Shown one piece after another: positions 31,964 through 42,524 of a DNA stretch of 64,000 nt. Positions within the stretch are counted from its first letter, which is position 1. Each line of letters opens with the position of its first letter. The notes beneath the pieces are model-generated. The model saw only the letters and a list, made by a program, of their open reading frames with translations, did not search any database and had not been told where the DNA came from. Source of the stretch: Jiangellales bacterium (lineage in GTDB: Bacteria; Actinomycetota; Actinomycetes; Jiangellales; Jiangellaceae); the NCBI GenBank assembly GCA_030447955.1, contig JAUJNY010000001.1:862966-926965 (forward strand), given 5' to 3'. The position numbers were made by a program, and so were the translations under genes.

Positions 31964-33892
31964 ATGCCATCGACCACGCCACCGGGCAGTCCAGCGTCCG
32001 CGTCAGCGGCCCGCCCGGAGCCATCGGCGACGGCGGCAGCCGCGAGCGCACCACGGCCGGACGGCGGCGGGACGCCACCCGAGATCATCCGCAACTTCTG
32101 CGTGATCGCGCACATCGACCACGGCAAGTCGACGCTGGCCGACCGCATGCTGCAGCTCACCGGCATCGTCGACGAGCGGCTGATGCGCGCGCAGTACCTC
32201 GACCGGATGGAGATCGAGCGCGAGCGCGGCATCACGATCAAGAGCCAGGCGGTGCGGCTGCCCTGGACCGGACGGGCGGCCGACACCTCCGGGCGGTCCT
32301 ATGTCCTGAACCTTATCGACACCCCTGGGCACGTCGACTTCACCTACGAGGTGTCCCGCAGCCTTGCCGCCTGCGAGGGAGCCGTGCTGCTCGTTGACGC
32401 CGCGCAGGGCATCGAGGCGCAGACGCTGGCCAACCTCTACCTCGCGCTCGAGAACGACCTGACGATCATCCCCGTGCTCAACAAGATCGACCTGCCGGCG
32501 GCGCAACCGGACAAGTACGCAGCCGAGCTCGCCCACCTCATCGGGTGCGCCCCATCGGACTGCCTGCGGGTCTCCGGCAAGACCGGGGCGGGCGTCCCCG
32601 AGCTGCTCGACGAGATCGTGCGCAAGGTGCCGCACCCGGTCGGCGACGCGGACGCTCCCGTACGGGCCATGATTTTCGACTCGATGTACGACACCTACCG
32701 CGGGGTCGTCACGTACGTCCGCGTGATCGACGGGAGGCTCTCGGCCCGCGAACGCATCCGCATGTTGTCCACCCGCGCCGTGCACGAGCTGCTGGAGATC
32801 GGGGTGATTTCCCCCGAGATGGCCCCGGTGCAGGCGCTCGGGGTGGGGGAGGTCGGCTATCTGATCACCGGCGTCAAGGACGTCCGGCAGTCCAAGGTCG
32901 GCGACACCGTGACGTTGGCCGGGCGGCCCGCGGCGCACGCGCTGGCCGGTTATCGCGAGCCCCGGCCCATGGTGTTCTCCGGGCTCTACCCGATGGACGG
33001 CTCGGACTACCCCGACCTGCGGGAGGCTCTCGACCGGCTCAAGCTCAACGACGCCGCCCTCGGCTACGAGCCCGAGACATCGGTCGCGCTCGGCTTCGGC
33101 TTCCGCTGCGGCTTCCTCGGCTTGCTGCACCTGGAGATCGTGCGCGAGCGGCTGGAGCGGGAGTTCGGGCTGGAGCTGATCTCCACGTCGCCCAACGTCG
33201 TCTACTCCGTCACGATGGAGGACGGAACCGAGCACATCGTCACCAACCCCAGCGAGTTCCCCACCGGCAAGGTCGCCAGCGTGCGGGAGCCGGTGGTACG
33301 GGCCACGCTGCTCGCACCGAGCGAGTACGTGGGCGCGATCATGGACCTGTGCCAGAACCGGCGCGGCACCCTGCTCGGGATGGACTACCTCTCCGCTGAC
33401 CGGGTGGAGCTGCGCTACACGTTGCCGCTCGCCGAGATCGTCCTCGACTTCTTCGACGCGCTGAAGTCGCGCACCCGCGGCTACGCCAGCCTCGACTACG
33501 AGCCGACTGGTGAGCAGGTGGCCGATCTCGTCAAGGTCGACATCCTGCTGCACGGCGACCCGGTCGACGCGTTCAGCGCGATCGTGCACAAGGACAAGGC
33601 GTACGCCTACGGCGTCGCCATGGCCACCCGGCTGCGCGAGCTCATCCCGCGCCAGCAGTTCGAGGTGCCGATCCAGGCCGCGATCGGCTCCCGCATCATC
33701 GCCCGCGAGACCATCCGCGCCATCCGCAAGGACGTCCTCGCCAAGTGCTACGGCGGCGACATCACCCGCAAGCGCAAGCTGCTGGAGAAGCAGAAGGAGG
33801 GCAAGAAGCGGATGAAGATGGTCGGGCGGGTGGAGGTGCCGCAGGAGGCGTTCATCGCGGCGCTCTCGACCGGCGACCCCGCCACGAAGTGA
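31964..33892 (+). CDS. lepA: elongation factor 4 (LepA)
   Basis: Translational GTPase active in ribosome back-translocation and 30S biogenesis. 642 residues. An Ala/Pro/Ser-rich extension (about 1-40) precedes the G domain with P-loop [10 protein letters not shown]3 DTPGH and G4 NKID. The C-terminal LepA-specific domain includes [24 protein letters not shown] and [28 protein letters not shown] 31964 has no Shine-Dalgarno; GACGAT stands 8 nt upstream. It converges with the next gene. Confidence 0.97.
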   Translation: MPSTTPPGSPASASAARPEPSATAAAASAPRPDGGGTPPEIIRNFCVIAHIDHGKSTLADRMLQLTGIVDERLMRAQYLDRMEIERERGITIKSQAVRLPWTGRAADTSGRSYVLNLIDTPGHVDFTYEVSRSLAACEGAVLLVDAAQGIEAQTLANLYLALENDLTIIPVLNKIDLPAAQPDKYAAELAHLIGCAPSDCLRVSGKTGAGVPELLDEIVRKVPHPVGDADAPVRAMIFDSMYDTYRGVVTYVRVIDGRLSARERIRMLSTRAVHELLEIGVISPEMAPVQALGVGEVGYLITGVKDVRQSKVGDTVTLAGRPAAHALAGYREPRPMVFSGLYPMDGSDYPDLREALDRLKLNDAALGYEPETSVALGFGFRCGFLGLLHLEIVRERLEREFGLELISTSPNVVYSVTMEDGTEHIVTNPSEFPTGKVASVREPVVRATLLAPSEYVGAIMDLCQNRRGTLLGMDYLSADRVELRYTLPLAEIVLDFFDALKSRTRGYASLDYEPTGEQVADLVKVDILLHGDPVDAFSAIVHKDKAYAYGVAMATRLRELIPRQQFEVPIQAAIGSRIIARETIRAIRKDVLAKCYGGDITRKRKLLEKQKEGKKRMKMVGRVEVPQEAFIAALSTGDPATK

Positions 33893-33945
33893 GCCGGCCG
33901 CGCTTCAGCTGGCGGGCGCCACCCTCCTGACCGGAAGGCGGTACG

Positions 33946-34620
33946 TCAGCCGGGCTGCTTGAGTGCGGCGGCGAGGCGGGCCGCCTCGTCCGGGTCACGA
34001 CGAGCCGCCCCGGCGATGCGGCGGGCATCCTCGGGGGAGTACTCCTCGCCGTAGACGCGGCCCGGCTGGCGGGGCGCCTCCAGCAAGGACACCTGCTGCC
34101 ACGGCAGCTCCACCGGCACGAAGCCGCAGGCGCTCACCAGCTCCGCGGTGACCTCTCCGGCGGCGGGGTCGTCAGCGGCGTAGAACATCGCCGGCCGCTG
34201 ATCGATCGGCCGGTCCGGGACAGTTGCCTGGAAGCCGGCGGTCAGCGTGTTGAACGCCTTGGCGTGCCCGGCGCCGGGGATGCGGGCGGCGTTGTAGGCC
34301 GCGGCGCTCGCTCCGCCGGGCAGCTCGACCAGCCCTTCGTCGCCGAACGGGTTGGTGGTGTCGACGACGGCCTGCCCGACCAGCGGCCCGGCTTGGGCGA
34401 GGGCGTCGTCCACCACGTCCCACGGCACGGACAGCACGATGACCTCCGCGAACGCCGCAGCGTCGGCGGGAGAACCGGTGCGGCACCCGGCCTCGCGAGC
34501 CAACGCCTCCAGGGTCTGCGGTGAGCGGGAGAAGCTGACCATGACTTCGTGGCCCGCTCGGGCACACTGGCGCGCCACGAAACCGCCGATCCGCCCTGCT
34601 CCGACCACGCCGACCCGCAC
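33946..34620 (-). CDS. NADPH-dependent F420-reductase-like oxidoreductase
   Basis: 224 residues. The N-terminal Rossmann motif is MRVGVVGAGRIGGFVARQCA. The body follows the short F420H2:NADP oxidoreductase-type / NADP_F420 family layout: VIVLSVPWDVVDDAL, VVDTTNPFG, KAFNTLTAGF. Both redox partners are inferred from the family only. A GAGGGGAG Shine-Dalgarno precedes the GTG start, and TAGCGT on the minus strand at about 34657-34662 is a possible -10 box. Divergent from the MOSC gene. Confidence 0.82.
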   Translation of the reverse strand: MRVGVVGAGRIGGFVARQCARAGHEVMVSFSRSPQTLEALAREAGCRTGSPADAAAFAEVIVLSVPWDVVDDALAQAGPLVGQAVVDTTNPFGDEGLVELPGGASAAAYNAARIPGAGHAKAFNTLTAGFQATVPDRPIDQRPAMFYAADDPAAGEVTAELVSACGFVPVELPWQQVSLLEAPRQPGRVYGEEYSPEDARRIAGAARRDPDEAARLAAALKQPG

Positions 34621-34742
34621 GAGGCTCCCCTCCCTTCGTCCGGACGCCCTGCCCGGACGCTAGGCCGGGAGCGACGGTGCCGGCAAGGTCGCTGCGCCGC
34701 CGGCCGACGGCAGAGCCGAGGTCGCTGCGGTTGGATGGGAGC

Positions 34743-35378
34743 GTGGACGCACGCGTGCTCGCCGTCAACGTCGTACACGCTCTCATCCCCGACGCGAGCG
34801 GGCACCTGGACCGCACGGCCATCGACAAGCGCCCGGTCGGCGGAGCAGTGCCCGTACACCGGCTCGGGCTCGCCGGCGACCAGCAGTACGACACCCGCCA
34901 CCACGGAGGGCCCGACCAGGCCGTCTACGCCTACGCTCGGGAGGACGCCGCCTGGTGGGAGCAGGAGCTGGGCCGCGAGATCGGCCCCGGCCAGTTCGGC
35001 GAGAACCTCACCACCGAGGGCCTCGACGTGACGGGCGCGGTGATCGGGGAGCGCTGGCGTATCGGCACCAGCCTGCTCCAGGTCCGGGTCCCGCGGATCC
35101 CGTGCTCGACGTTCCAGGCGTACTGGGGCGTGCCGCGGCTGGTCAAGCGGTTCACCCGCCACGGGGCGCCCGGGGCCTACCTGTCCGTCCTCGAGGAGGG
35201 TGAGCTGACCGCCGGTGACCGGGTCGAGGTCGTCCATCGGCCGGCGCACGGCGTCTCGCTGGGTGAGCTCTTCCGCGCGCTGACCGACGATGCGTCCCAG
35301 GCGCCGCGGGCGCTGGACGCGGGAGCGGACCTCACCGACGAGGCGCGCCGCACCTTGCTGCGGCGATCCGCCGGCTGA
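34743..35378 (+). CDS. MOSC domain protein
   Basis: 211 residues from GTG 34743 (VDARVLAVNVVHALIP). MOSC domains bind molybdenum cofactor or carry sulfur. Family features are DKRPVGGAVPVHRLGLAGDQQYDTRHHGGPDQAVYAY, GQFGENLTTEG and the conserved Cys in RIPCSTFQAYWG. It resembles YiiM/MSMEG-type stand-alone MOSC proteins that detoxify hydroxylated bases, which is inference. The frame is open from 34677, but the conserved region starts at 34743. Confidence 0.85.
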   Translation: MDARVLAVNVVHALIPDASGHLDRTAIDKRPVGGAVPVHRLGLAGDQQYDTRHHGGPDQAVYAYAREDAAWWEQELGREIGPGQFGENLTTEGLDVTGAVIGERWRIGTSLLQVRVPRIPCSTFQAYWGVPRLVKRFTRHGAPGAYLSVLEEGELTAGDRVEVVHRPAHGVSLGELFRALTDDASQAPRALDAGADLTDEARRTLLRRSAG

Positions 35379-35387
35379 GCGTCCGGC

Positions 35388-36602
35388 GTGCGGATCCTGC
35401 AGGCCGCCAACTTCGTCGCACCGCACTCCGGCGGCATCCGCACCATGCTGCGCCACCTCGCCGCCGGCTACGCCGCGGCCGGCCACGAGGTGCTCGTCCT
35501 CATCCCGGGCCGGTGTGACCGACTCACCACGACGGCGTACGGCCGGTTGGTCGAGGTTGCGGCGCCGGTGGTCCCGGGCAGCGGCGGGTATCGCGTCATC
35601 ACGCGCTGGGACCGGGTACGCAGGTTCCTCGATTCGGCAGCCCCCCTCGACGTGGTCGAGGTCTCCGACAAGCTCACGTTGAGCCGGATCGGGCCGTGGG
35701 CGCGCCGCCGCGGTGTCGGATCCGTCGTGTTCTCCCATGAGCGGCTGGACGCGCTGCTCGGCTTCCACCTGGGCCGGTGGCTGCCAGCGACAGCCACCTC
35801 CAGCCTGGCCGACACCTGGAACCGCCGGCTGGCGCGCAACTTCGACACGGTGGTGTGCACGACCCGATGGGCGGCGGAGGAGTTCGAGCGGCTGGGGGGC
35901 CTCGCCCGGCTCGCCCACGTACCGCTGGGGATCGACCTCGACACGTTCGCGCCGCGCCGCCGCGACGAGGAGCTGCGGCAGCGGCTGCTGCAGGGGGCGC
36001 AGGTGCTGGTGGCCTGCGCCGTACGGCTGTCCGCGGAAAAGCGGCCCGACCTGCTCGTCCCGGCGCTCGTTGAGCTGCGCCGGCGCGGCGTCGACGCGCG
36101 CCTGGTGATCTGCGGCGACGGTCCGCTGCGGGGGGCGGTGGAGCGGCAGGCGGCCGGACACCCGGTGACGCTCATGGGCTTCGTCGCCGAGCGCCCGGAT
36201 CTGGCGCGCCTGCTGGCCAGCGCGGACGTCGCCGTCGCGCCGGGACCGTACGAGACGTTCGGGCTCGCCGCGCTGGAGGCCATGGCCTGCGGCACCCCGG
36301 TCGTCGCGTCGGCGTCGGGTGCGCTGCCCGAGCTCGTCCGGCCCGGCTGCGGGCTGACCGCCGCGAGCGACCCCACCGCGATGGCCGTGGCGCTGGCGCA
36401 GGTGCTCTCGACACCCGGCTTGCGGCCGGACGGCCCGCGCCGGCGAGCCGAGGACTTCTCCTGGGACGCCACTGTCGCCGGGATGCTCGCGGTACACGGG
36501 CTGGACGCAAGGTCGCGGACTGGTGGGGAGGCTCCCGCCGAGGCGCCCGGCTCACTACGGTGGCAGCACGGGAACCGGGGTACGCGCCGCAGGGTGCGCT
36601 GA
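35388..36602 (+). CDS. glycosyltransferase family 4
   Basis: 404 residues, GT-B fold. The N-terminal acceptor domain is MRILQAANFVAPHSGGIRTMLRHLA. The C-terminal donor domain has LVACAVRLSAEKRPDLL and the nucleotide-sugar binding stretch APGPYETFGLAALEAMACGTPVVAS (about 285-310). It resembles actinobacterial GDP-mannose-dependent mannosyltransferases of phosphatidylinositol mannosides, but donor and acceptor cannot be fixed here. The last ~30 residues are low-complexity. It is 9 nt after the MOSC gene and 22 nt before fadD. Confidence 0.88.
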   Translation: MRILQAANFVAPHSGGIRTMLRHLAAGYAAAGHEVLVLIPGRCDRLTTTAYGRLVEVAAPVVPGSGGYRVITRWDRVRRFLDSAAPLDVVEVSDKLTLSRIGPWARRRGVGSVVFSHERLDALLGFHLGRWLPATATSSLADTWNRRLARNFDTVVCTTRWAAEEFERLGGLARLAHVPLGIDLDTFAPRRRDEELRQRLLQGAQVLVACAVRLSAEKRPDLLVPALVELRRRGVDARLVICGDGPLRGAVERQAAGHPVTLMGFVAERPDLARLLASADVAVAPGPYETFGLAALEAMACGTPVVASASGALPELVRPGCGLTAASDPTAMAVALAQVLSTPGLRPDGPRRRAEDFSWDATVAGMLAVHGLDARSRTGGEAPAEAPGSLRWQHGNRGTRRRVR

Positions 36603-36624
36603 CGCCCCGTCGAGGGAGGCTCAG

Positions 36625-38490
<1,866 letters not shown>

Positions 38491-38519
38491 CGGTCTGGAC
38501 GCCGGCGCCTGACGGCCGC

Positions 38520-38535
38520 GCGTGCGAGCATCGCC
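38520..38535. repeat. candidate attL (16-bp direct repeat, left copy)
   Basis: GCGTGCGAGCATCGCC, 30 nt after the fadD stop; identical to 43950-43965. Confidence 0.6.
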
Positions 38536-38546
38536 CCGCTCGCCGC

Positions 38547-38598
38547 TGATCCACTGCGATTTGGTGTGCGCGTAGGCGCTCGCGAGCGCAGTGGATCA
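38547..38598. repeat. 12-bp perfect inverted repeat near the left end
   Basis: TGATCCACTGCG (38547-38558) and CGCAGTGGATCA (38587-38598) flank 28 nt, which includes GCTCGCGAGC at its right end. It could be a fadD terminator or a recombinase/accessory-factor arm site of the element. No T-run is present. Confidence 0.7.
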
Positions 38599-38649
38599 AG
38601 CGTCGAGTGCCGCCACAGCCACTGATCGGCGTTTCGGAGGCGGCGGTTC

Positions 38650-38671
38650 GCAAGCGCCTGCGGGCGCTTGC
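38650..38671. repeat. 9-bp hairpin with TGCG loop
   Basis: GCAAGCGCC (38650-38658) pairs perfectly with GGCGCTTGC (38663-38671). Non-coding, just beyond the end of the integrase remnant. Confidence 0.65.
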
Positions 38672-38695
38672 GCACGGTGACGCACTGGCCCTTCG

Positions 38696-38840
38696 CTAGG
38701 TGCTCACCACGGCGGGGCGGTCGAGCTTCTTGTGACGGTTGTAGCACCGGGTGAGCGGATCGGCATGGCCGAAGAGCGTCCTGCACGTCTTGGAGGCCCG
38801 CACCCGAGCGCAGGGCCTCGGTCGCAAAGGACGTTGAAGG
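38696..38840 (-). pseudogene. degenerate C-terminal fragment of a tyrosine recombinase
   Basis: Two minus-strand frames joined by a shift read FATEALRSGAGLQDVQDA and GHADPLTRCYNRHKKLDRP. They align with the intact-looking tail YATESLHLGAALQDVQDALGHADPRTTRRYDRNRNQLDRS of the recombinase at 42.5 kb, and the DNA also aligns visibly. The catalytic Tyr position is kept but the core is missing. The rest of the gap (38841-39047) shows nothing I can support. Confidence 0.75.
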
Positions 38841-39047
38841 CCAGGTCGTCGGTGGTCTCGTCCCGGGCTGACGGTGGAATTGGCGTTGCTGGCGTTGAGT
38901 TCCGTCGAATGCGCCCGCGACGTGCAAGTGCTGACCGAGTGGCCGGCCCCGACGAGAAGCGAAGGAGGGCAGCCGCCGTCACGGTCTGATGTGGTCCGCG
39001 TTACACGCAATGGTGCAGGCGCGCATGCCGCCGGTGGCGCATGGACC

Positions 39048-40475
39048 TCAGACGACGTCGAGGAGCAGGCCAGGATCGTGGTGGGAATCATTGCCGGCGG
39101 CGGCGTCTGCGGCGGCGAGGCGCTCGACGGCTCGACGCAGGACCTCCGGGGGCTGCGTGAAGGGCAGTCGTAGCCGGTCGTCGAGCGCGTGGCCGCTGCC
39201 GAACCTGGGGCCGGCGGCGAGACGCAGCCCGTGGTCGGCGGCGGCGGCCGCGAGCGCGGTCGATCGCTTGGACGGCAGCTGGCACCACAGCACGAGCCCT
39301 CCCGCGGGCACTGGCACATGCCACGCCGGCAGGTGCTCCCCCAGCGCGGCGACGAGTGCTGCCCGGGCCTGCCAGAGCCCGTCCCGGCGTGCCTCGAGTG
39401 CGGCGTCGGCTCCGTCGAGCAGGTGGCAGGCCGCGAGCTGCTCGAGCACCGGCCCAGACATCTGGGTCAGGACGGCGGCGGCCGTCAGCTGCTGCACGAT
39501 GTCGGTGTCGGCGCGGACCCAGCCAATGCGCAGCCCGCCCCAGAACGCTTTGCTCAGGCTGCCAACCGAGACGTGGCCGGCGCCGTGCGCCGCCAGCGGC
39601 GCGTCAGGCAGGGCGTCGAGGCCGAGCTCGACGTTGGTCTCGTCCACTACCGCGACGGTCCCGGCGTCGTGCAGGGCGCGGGCGAGCCGCTCACGTCCGG
39701 TGGCGTCCAGGAGCAGCCCGGTGGGGTTCTGGAAGTCCGGCATCAGGTAGGCCGCCGCCGGTCGGGTCTCGCGCAGAGCGGCCTCCACAGCGTCCAGCCA
39801 CGCGTCGGAGTCCTCGGCGGCCAACGCCACCGGCACCGTCCGCACGCCCAGGGCGCGGGCGGCGTCCACCGCGTTCGGGTAAGTGGGCTGCTCAATCAGC
39901 AGGCGGTCGGCGCGGCGCAGCAGCGCTTGGAACGTCACAGCCAGCCCGTGCAGAGCGCCGCCGGTGACCAGGACCTGCTCCGGTGTCGTCGGCAGCCCTC
40001 GGGCGGTGTAGCGGTCCGCGATCCGCGCCCGCAGCTCGGGCAGGCCGGCCGGGTGGTACCCGTGGGACGTAAGCAGTCGCGGCAGGTCCTGCAAGGCGGC
40101 GGCGTAGGCGGCCGGCACCTCCGGCGGCGCGGACGGAGCGGCGTGCGCCAGGTCTATCCTGTGGTCATCGGCGGGCGCCGGCACCCATGGCCCGGGCTGC
40201 GGCCCAGCAGGCAACGTCGTCCACGTGCCGGCCCCCCGGCGCGAGGCCGCCCAGCCGTCCTCGCGCAGCCGTGTGTACGCCGACGTGACGGTGACCCGGC
40301 TGAGCTGCAACGCAGCCGCTAGGTCGCGCTCGGCCGGCAGCCGCGCGCCGACCGGGAGCCGCCCGTCCCCGATCAGCAGGCGCACCCGGGACGACAGCGC
40401 CAGGAACAGCGGCTGCCGGTCGCTGGTCAGGTCACCCAGCAAACCGGCCAGCCGATGACTGGAAACGCTCTCCAT
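39048..40475 (-). CDS. MocR-type GntR regulator with aminotransferase domain
   Basis: 475 residues. An N-terminal GntR winged helix (VRLLIGDGRLPVGARLPAERDLAAALQLSRVTVTSAYTRLREDGW, about 31-75) is fused to a fold-type I aminotransferase domain with the PLP-Lys motif SVGSLSKAFWGGLRIGW (about 305-321). MocR proteins are usually PLP-sensing regulators. AAGGAG stands 4 nt before the ATG. It is divergent from a YczE-type membrane gene across 68 nt, a pairing known for the YczR subgroup of MocR regulators, so the adjacent gene is its likely target. Confidence 0.9.
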   Translation of the reverse strand: MESVSSHRLAGLLGDLTSDRQPLFLALSSRVRLLIGDGRLPVGARLPAERDLAAALQLSRVTVTSAYTRLREDGWAASRRGAGTWTTLPAGPQPGPWVPAPADDHRIDLAHAAPSAPPEVPAAYAAALQDLPRLLTSHGYHPAGLPELRARIADRYTARGLPTTPEQVLVTGGALHGLAVTFQALLRRADRLLIEQPTYPNAVDAARALGVRTVPVALAAEDSDAWLDAVEAALRETRPAAAYLMPDFQNPTGLLLDATGRERLARALHDAGTVAVVDETNVELGLDALPDAPLAAHGAGHVSVGSLSKAFWGGLRIGWVRADTDIVQQLTAAAVLTQMSGPVLEQLAACHLLDGADAALEARRDGLWQARAALVAALGEHLPAWHVPVPAGGLVLWCQLPSKRSTALAAAAADHGLRLAAGPRFGSGHALDDRLRLPFTQPPEVLRRAVERLAAADAAAGNDSHHDPGLLLDVV

Positions 40476-40543
40476 GCCACTCCTTGCAGATTGGCCCTAT
40501 CTGGCCTTTTGCTTGAAGACCAATTTTGCAGCATGCTGTTGTC
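40476..40543. promoter_or_regulatory. MocR/YczE divergent control region
   Basis: 68 nt, clearly more AT-rich than its surroundings. It contains TTGCAG at 40484-40489 and again at 40526-40531 (42 nt apart, about four helical turns), and the inverted pair ATTGG (40490-40494) / CCAAT (40520-40524). MocR regulators often bind two spaced half-sites, so this is a plausible operator. Confidence 0.45.
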
Positions 40544-41194
40544 ATGGTCCAGTCCGACGTCCCACGCCGTCTCCCGGCCCGGCTGCCTCGCCGGCTGGTG
40601 CAGCTCTACGTCGGCCTGGTCCTGTATGGGGTGTCGATGGCGCTGATGGTGCGCTCGTCGCTCGGCGTCATGCCCTGGGACGTGCTGCACCAGGGCCTGG
40701 CGCGCCAGCTGGGCTGGTCGCTGGGGCTAGTTACGGTCGTCGTCGGCGTGGCGGTGCTGCTGGGCTGGATCCCGCTGCGCGAGCGGCCCGGGATTGGGAC
40801 GATCAGCAACATCTTTGTGATCGGCATCGCCGTCGACGCCGCCCTGGCCGTGCTCAGCACCCCCGCGGGGCTCCCGGCCCAGCTGGCGCTTGCCGGCGCT
40901 GGCATCGCGCTCAACGGGGTGGCGACCGCCGCCTACATCGGGGTACGCCTGGGGTCGGGCCCCCGCGACGGCCTAATGACGGGACTGGTGCGGCGAACCG
41001 GCGGATCGGTGCGCGTCGTGCGCACTGCCATCGAGGTAATTGTCGTCGCGACCGGCTGGCTGCTGGGCGGGACCCTGGGAGTCGTCACGGTGCTGTACGC
41101 CGTCAGCATCGGCCCGCTCGCGCACGCCCTGCTGCCGCGCTTCACCGTGGCCCTGCCGCAGCCTGCCGGCACGGTCGGCGCAGCGACTCACTGA
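40544..41194 (+). CDS. YczE/YyaS/YitT family (DUF161-type) membrane protein
   Basis: 216 residues, five predicted membrane helices (about 19-40, 57-78, 86-103, 110-130, 160-195). It has the family's LGVMPWDVLHQGLA and the second internal-repeat motif RLGSGPRDGLMTGL. Function unknown; probably a transporter or permease-like protein. ATG 40544 is preferred over a TTG at 40526 because the latter would place the start inside the control region. Read divergently from its presumed MocR regulator and toward alaA. Confidence 0.85.
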   Translation: MVQSDVPRRLPARLPRRLVQLYVGLVLYGVSMALMVRSSLGVMPWDVLHQGLARQLGWSLGLVTVVVGVAVLLGWIPLRERPGIGTISNIFVIGIAVDAALAVLSTPAGLPAQLALAGAGIALNGVATAAYIGVRLGSGPRDGLMTGLVRRTGGSVRVVRTAIEVIVVATGWLLGGTLGVVTVLYAVSIGPLAHALLPRFTVALPQPAGTVGAATH

Positions 41195-41246
41195 CTGCGC
41201 TGGCTCAGAAGTCGTAACCCAGGAAGACCCGAATCAAGGACGTCAC

Positions 41247-42457
41247 ATGCAGATCAACCAGTCGAGCAAGCTCGCTGGTGTCTGCTACGACATCCGCGGA
41301 CCGGTACTCGAACACGCCCGGCGCATGGAGCAGCAAGGGCATCGCGTGCTCAAGCTCAACACCGGCAACCCTGCGCCTTTCGGCTTCGATGCGCCGGAGG
41401 AGTTGCTGGTCGACATCGTCTGCAACCTGCCGACCGCACAGGGCTACGGCGACTCCAAAGGGCTGCTGTCGGCTCGCCGAGCCGTCGTGCAGTATCACGC
41501 CGGCAAGGGCATCGACGGGCTGGACGTGGAGGACGTCTACCTCGGCAACGGCGTCTCCGAGCTGATCGTCATGAGCTTGCAGGCCTTGCTCGACGACGGC
41601 GACGAGGTCTTGATCCCGGCCCCCGACTACCCGCTGTGGACCGCGGCTGCACGGCTGTCCGGCGGTGTGCCCGTCCACTACCTGTGCGACGAGCAGGCCA
41701 ACTGGTGGCCCGACCTCGACGACCTGGCAGCAAAGATCACCCCCAGGACCCGCGCGCTCGTCGTCATCAACCCCGACAACCCGACCGGCGCCGTCTACCC
41801 CCGCCACGTGCTCCGGGACTCGTCGAGCTTGCCCGCCAGCACAGCCTCGTCGTCCTATCCGACGAGATCTACGACAAGATCCTCTACGACGGTACCGAGC
41901 ACGTAAGCACCGCCGCGCTCGCGCCGGACCTGCTCTGCCTGACCTTCAACGGGCTGTCCAAGGCGTACCGCGTCGCCGGGTTCCGGTCCGGCTGGATGGT
42001 GCTGTCGGGACCTACGCGGCATGCCCAGGGCTACATCGAGGGCCTGGACATCCTCGCCAACATGCGGCTCTGCCCCAACGTGCCGTCTCAGCACGCCATC
42101 GTGACCGCGCTCGGTGGGCACCAGAGCATCTATGACCTGACCCTGCCCGGCGGACGCCTGCTCGCCCAGCGGAACCGGACTTGGCAACTGCTGAACGAGC
42201 TGCCGGGAGTCAGCTGCGTCAAGCCCCTCGGCGCCCTCTACTGCTTTCCCCGGCTGGACCCAGCCGTCCACGAGGTCGCCGACGACCAGCAGCTCGTGCT
42301 GGACTTGCTGCTGCAAGAACGGATCCTGGTCGTGCAAGGCACCGGCTTCAACTGGCCGCGCCCCGACCACCTCCGCATCGTCACCCTTCCCCACGTCGAG
42401 GACCTTGAGAGGGCGATCCAGCAGATCGGCTCCTTCCTGCAACGCCGCCGCTTGTAG
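41247..42457 (+). pseudogene. AlaA-type alanine/aspartate aminotransferase, split by a one-base frameshift
   Basis: PLP enzyme interconverting pyruvate and alanine (AlaA/Rv0337c type). From ATG 41247 (AAGGA 6 nt upstream) it reads MQINQSSKLAGVCYDIRGPV to PTGAVYPRHVLR in one frame. It then continues LVELARQHSLVVLSDEIYDKILYDG, the PLP-Lys segment FNGLSKAYRVAGFRSGW and HLRIVTLPHVEDLERAI in the next frame. One missing base in GGGACTC at about 41814-41820 (expected GGGAGCTC or similar) explains it. Restored length is 403 residues, normal for the family. Either a sequencing indel or a true disruption. Confidence 0.88.
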
Positions 42458-42484
42458 TCGGGGAGCAACAAGACCGGGGCGTCG

Positions 42485-42498
42485 TTGCAGGCCTGCAA
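42485..42498. repeat. 14-bp perfect palindrome
   Basis: TTGCAGGCCTGCAA lies between the alaA-like stop and the recombinase stop (67-nt gap). It could act as a bidirectional terminator for the two convergent genes or as a recombinase site. Confidence 0.5.
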
Positions 42499-42524
42499 TC
42501 ACAAGTTCATCGAGGACACTTCCA

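Noticed and set aside
38874..39173. 99-codon plus-strand ORF in the element
   Set aside because: It overlaps the MocR 3' end antisense, has no domain and no ribosome site; probably chance coding in high-GC DNA.
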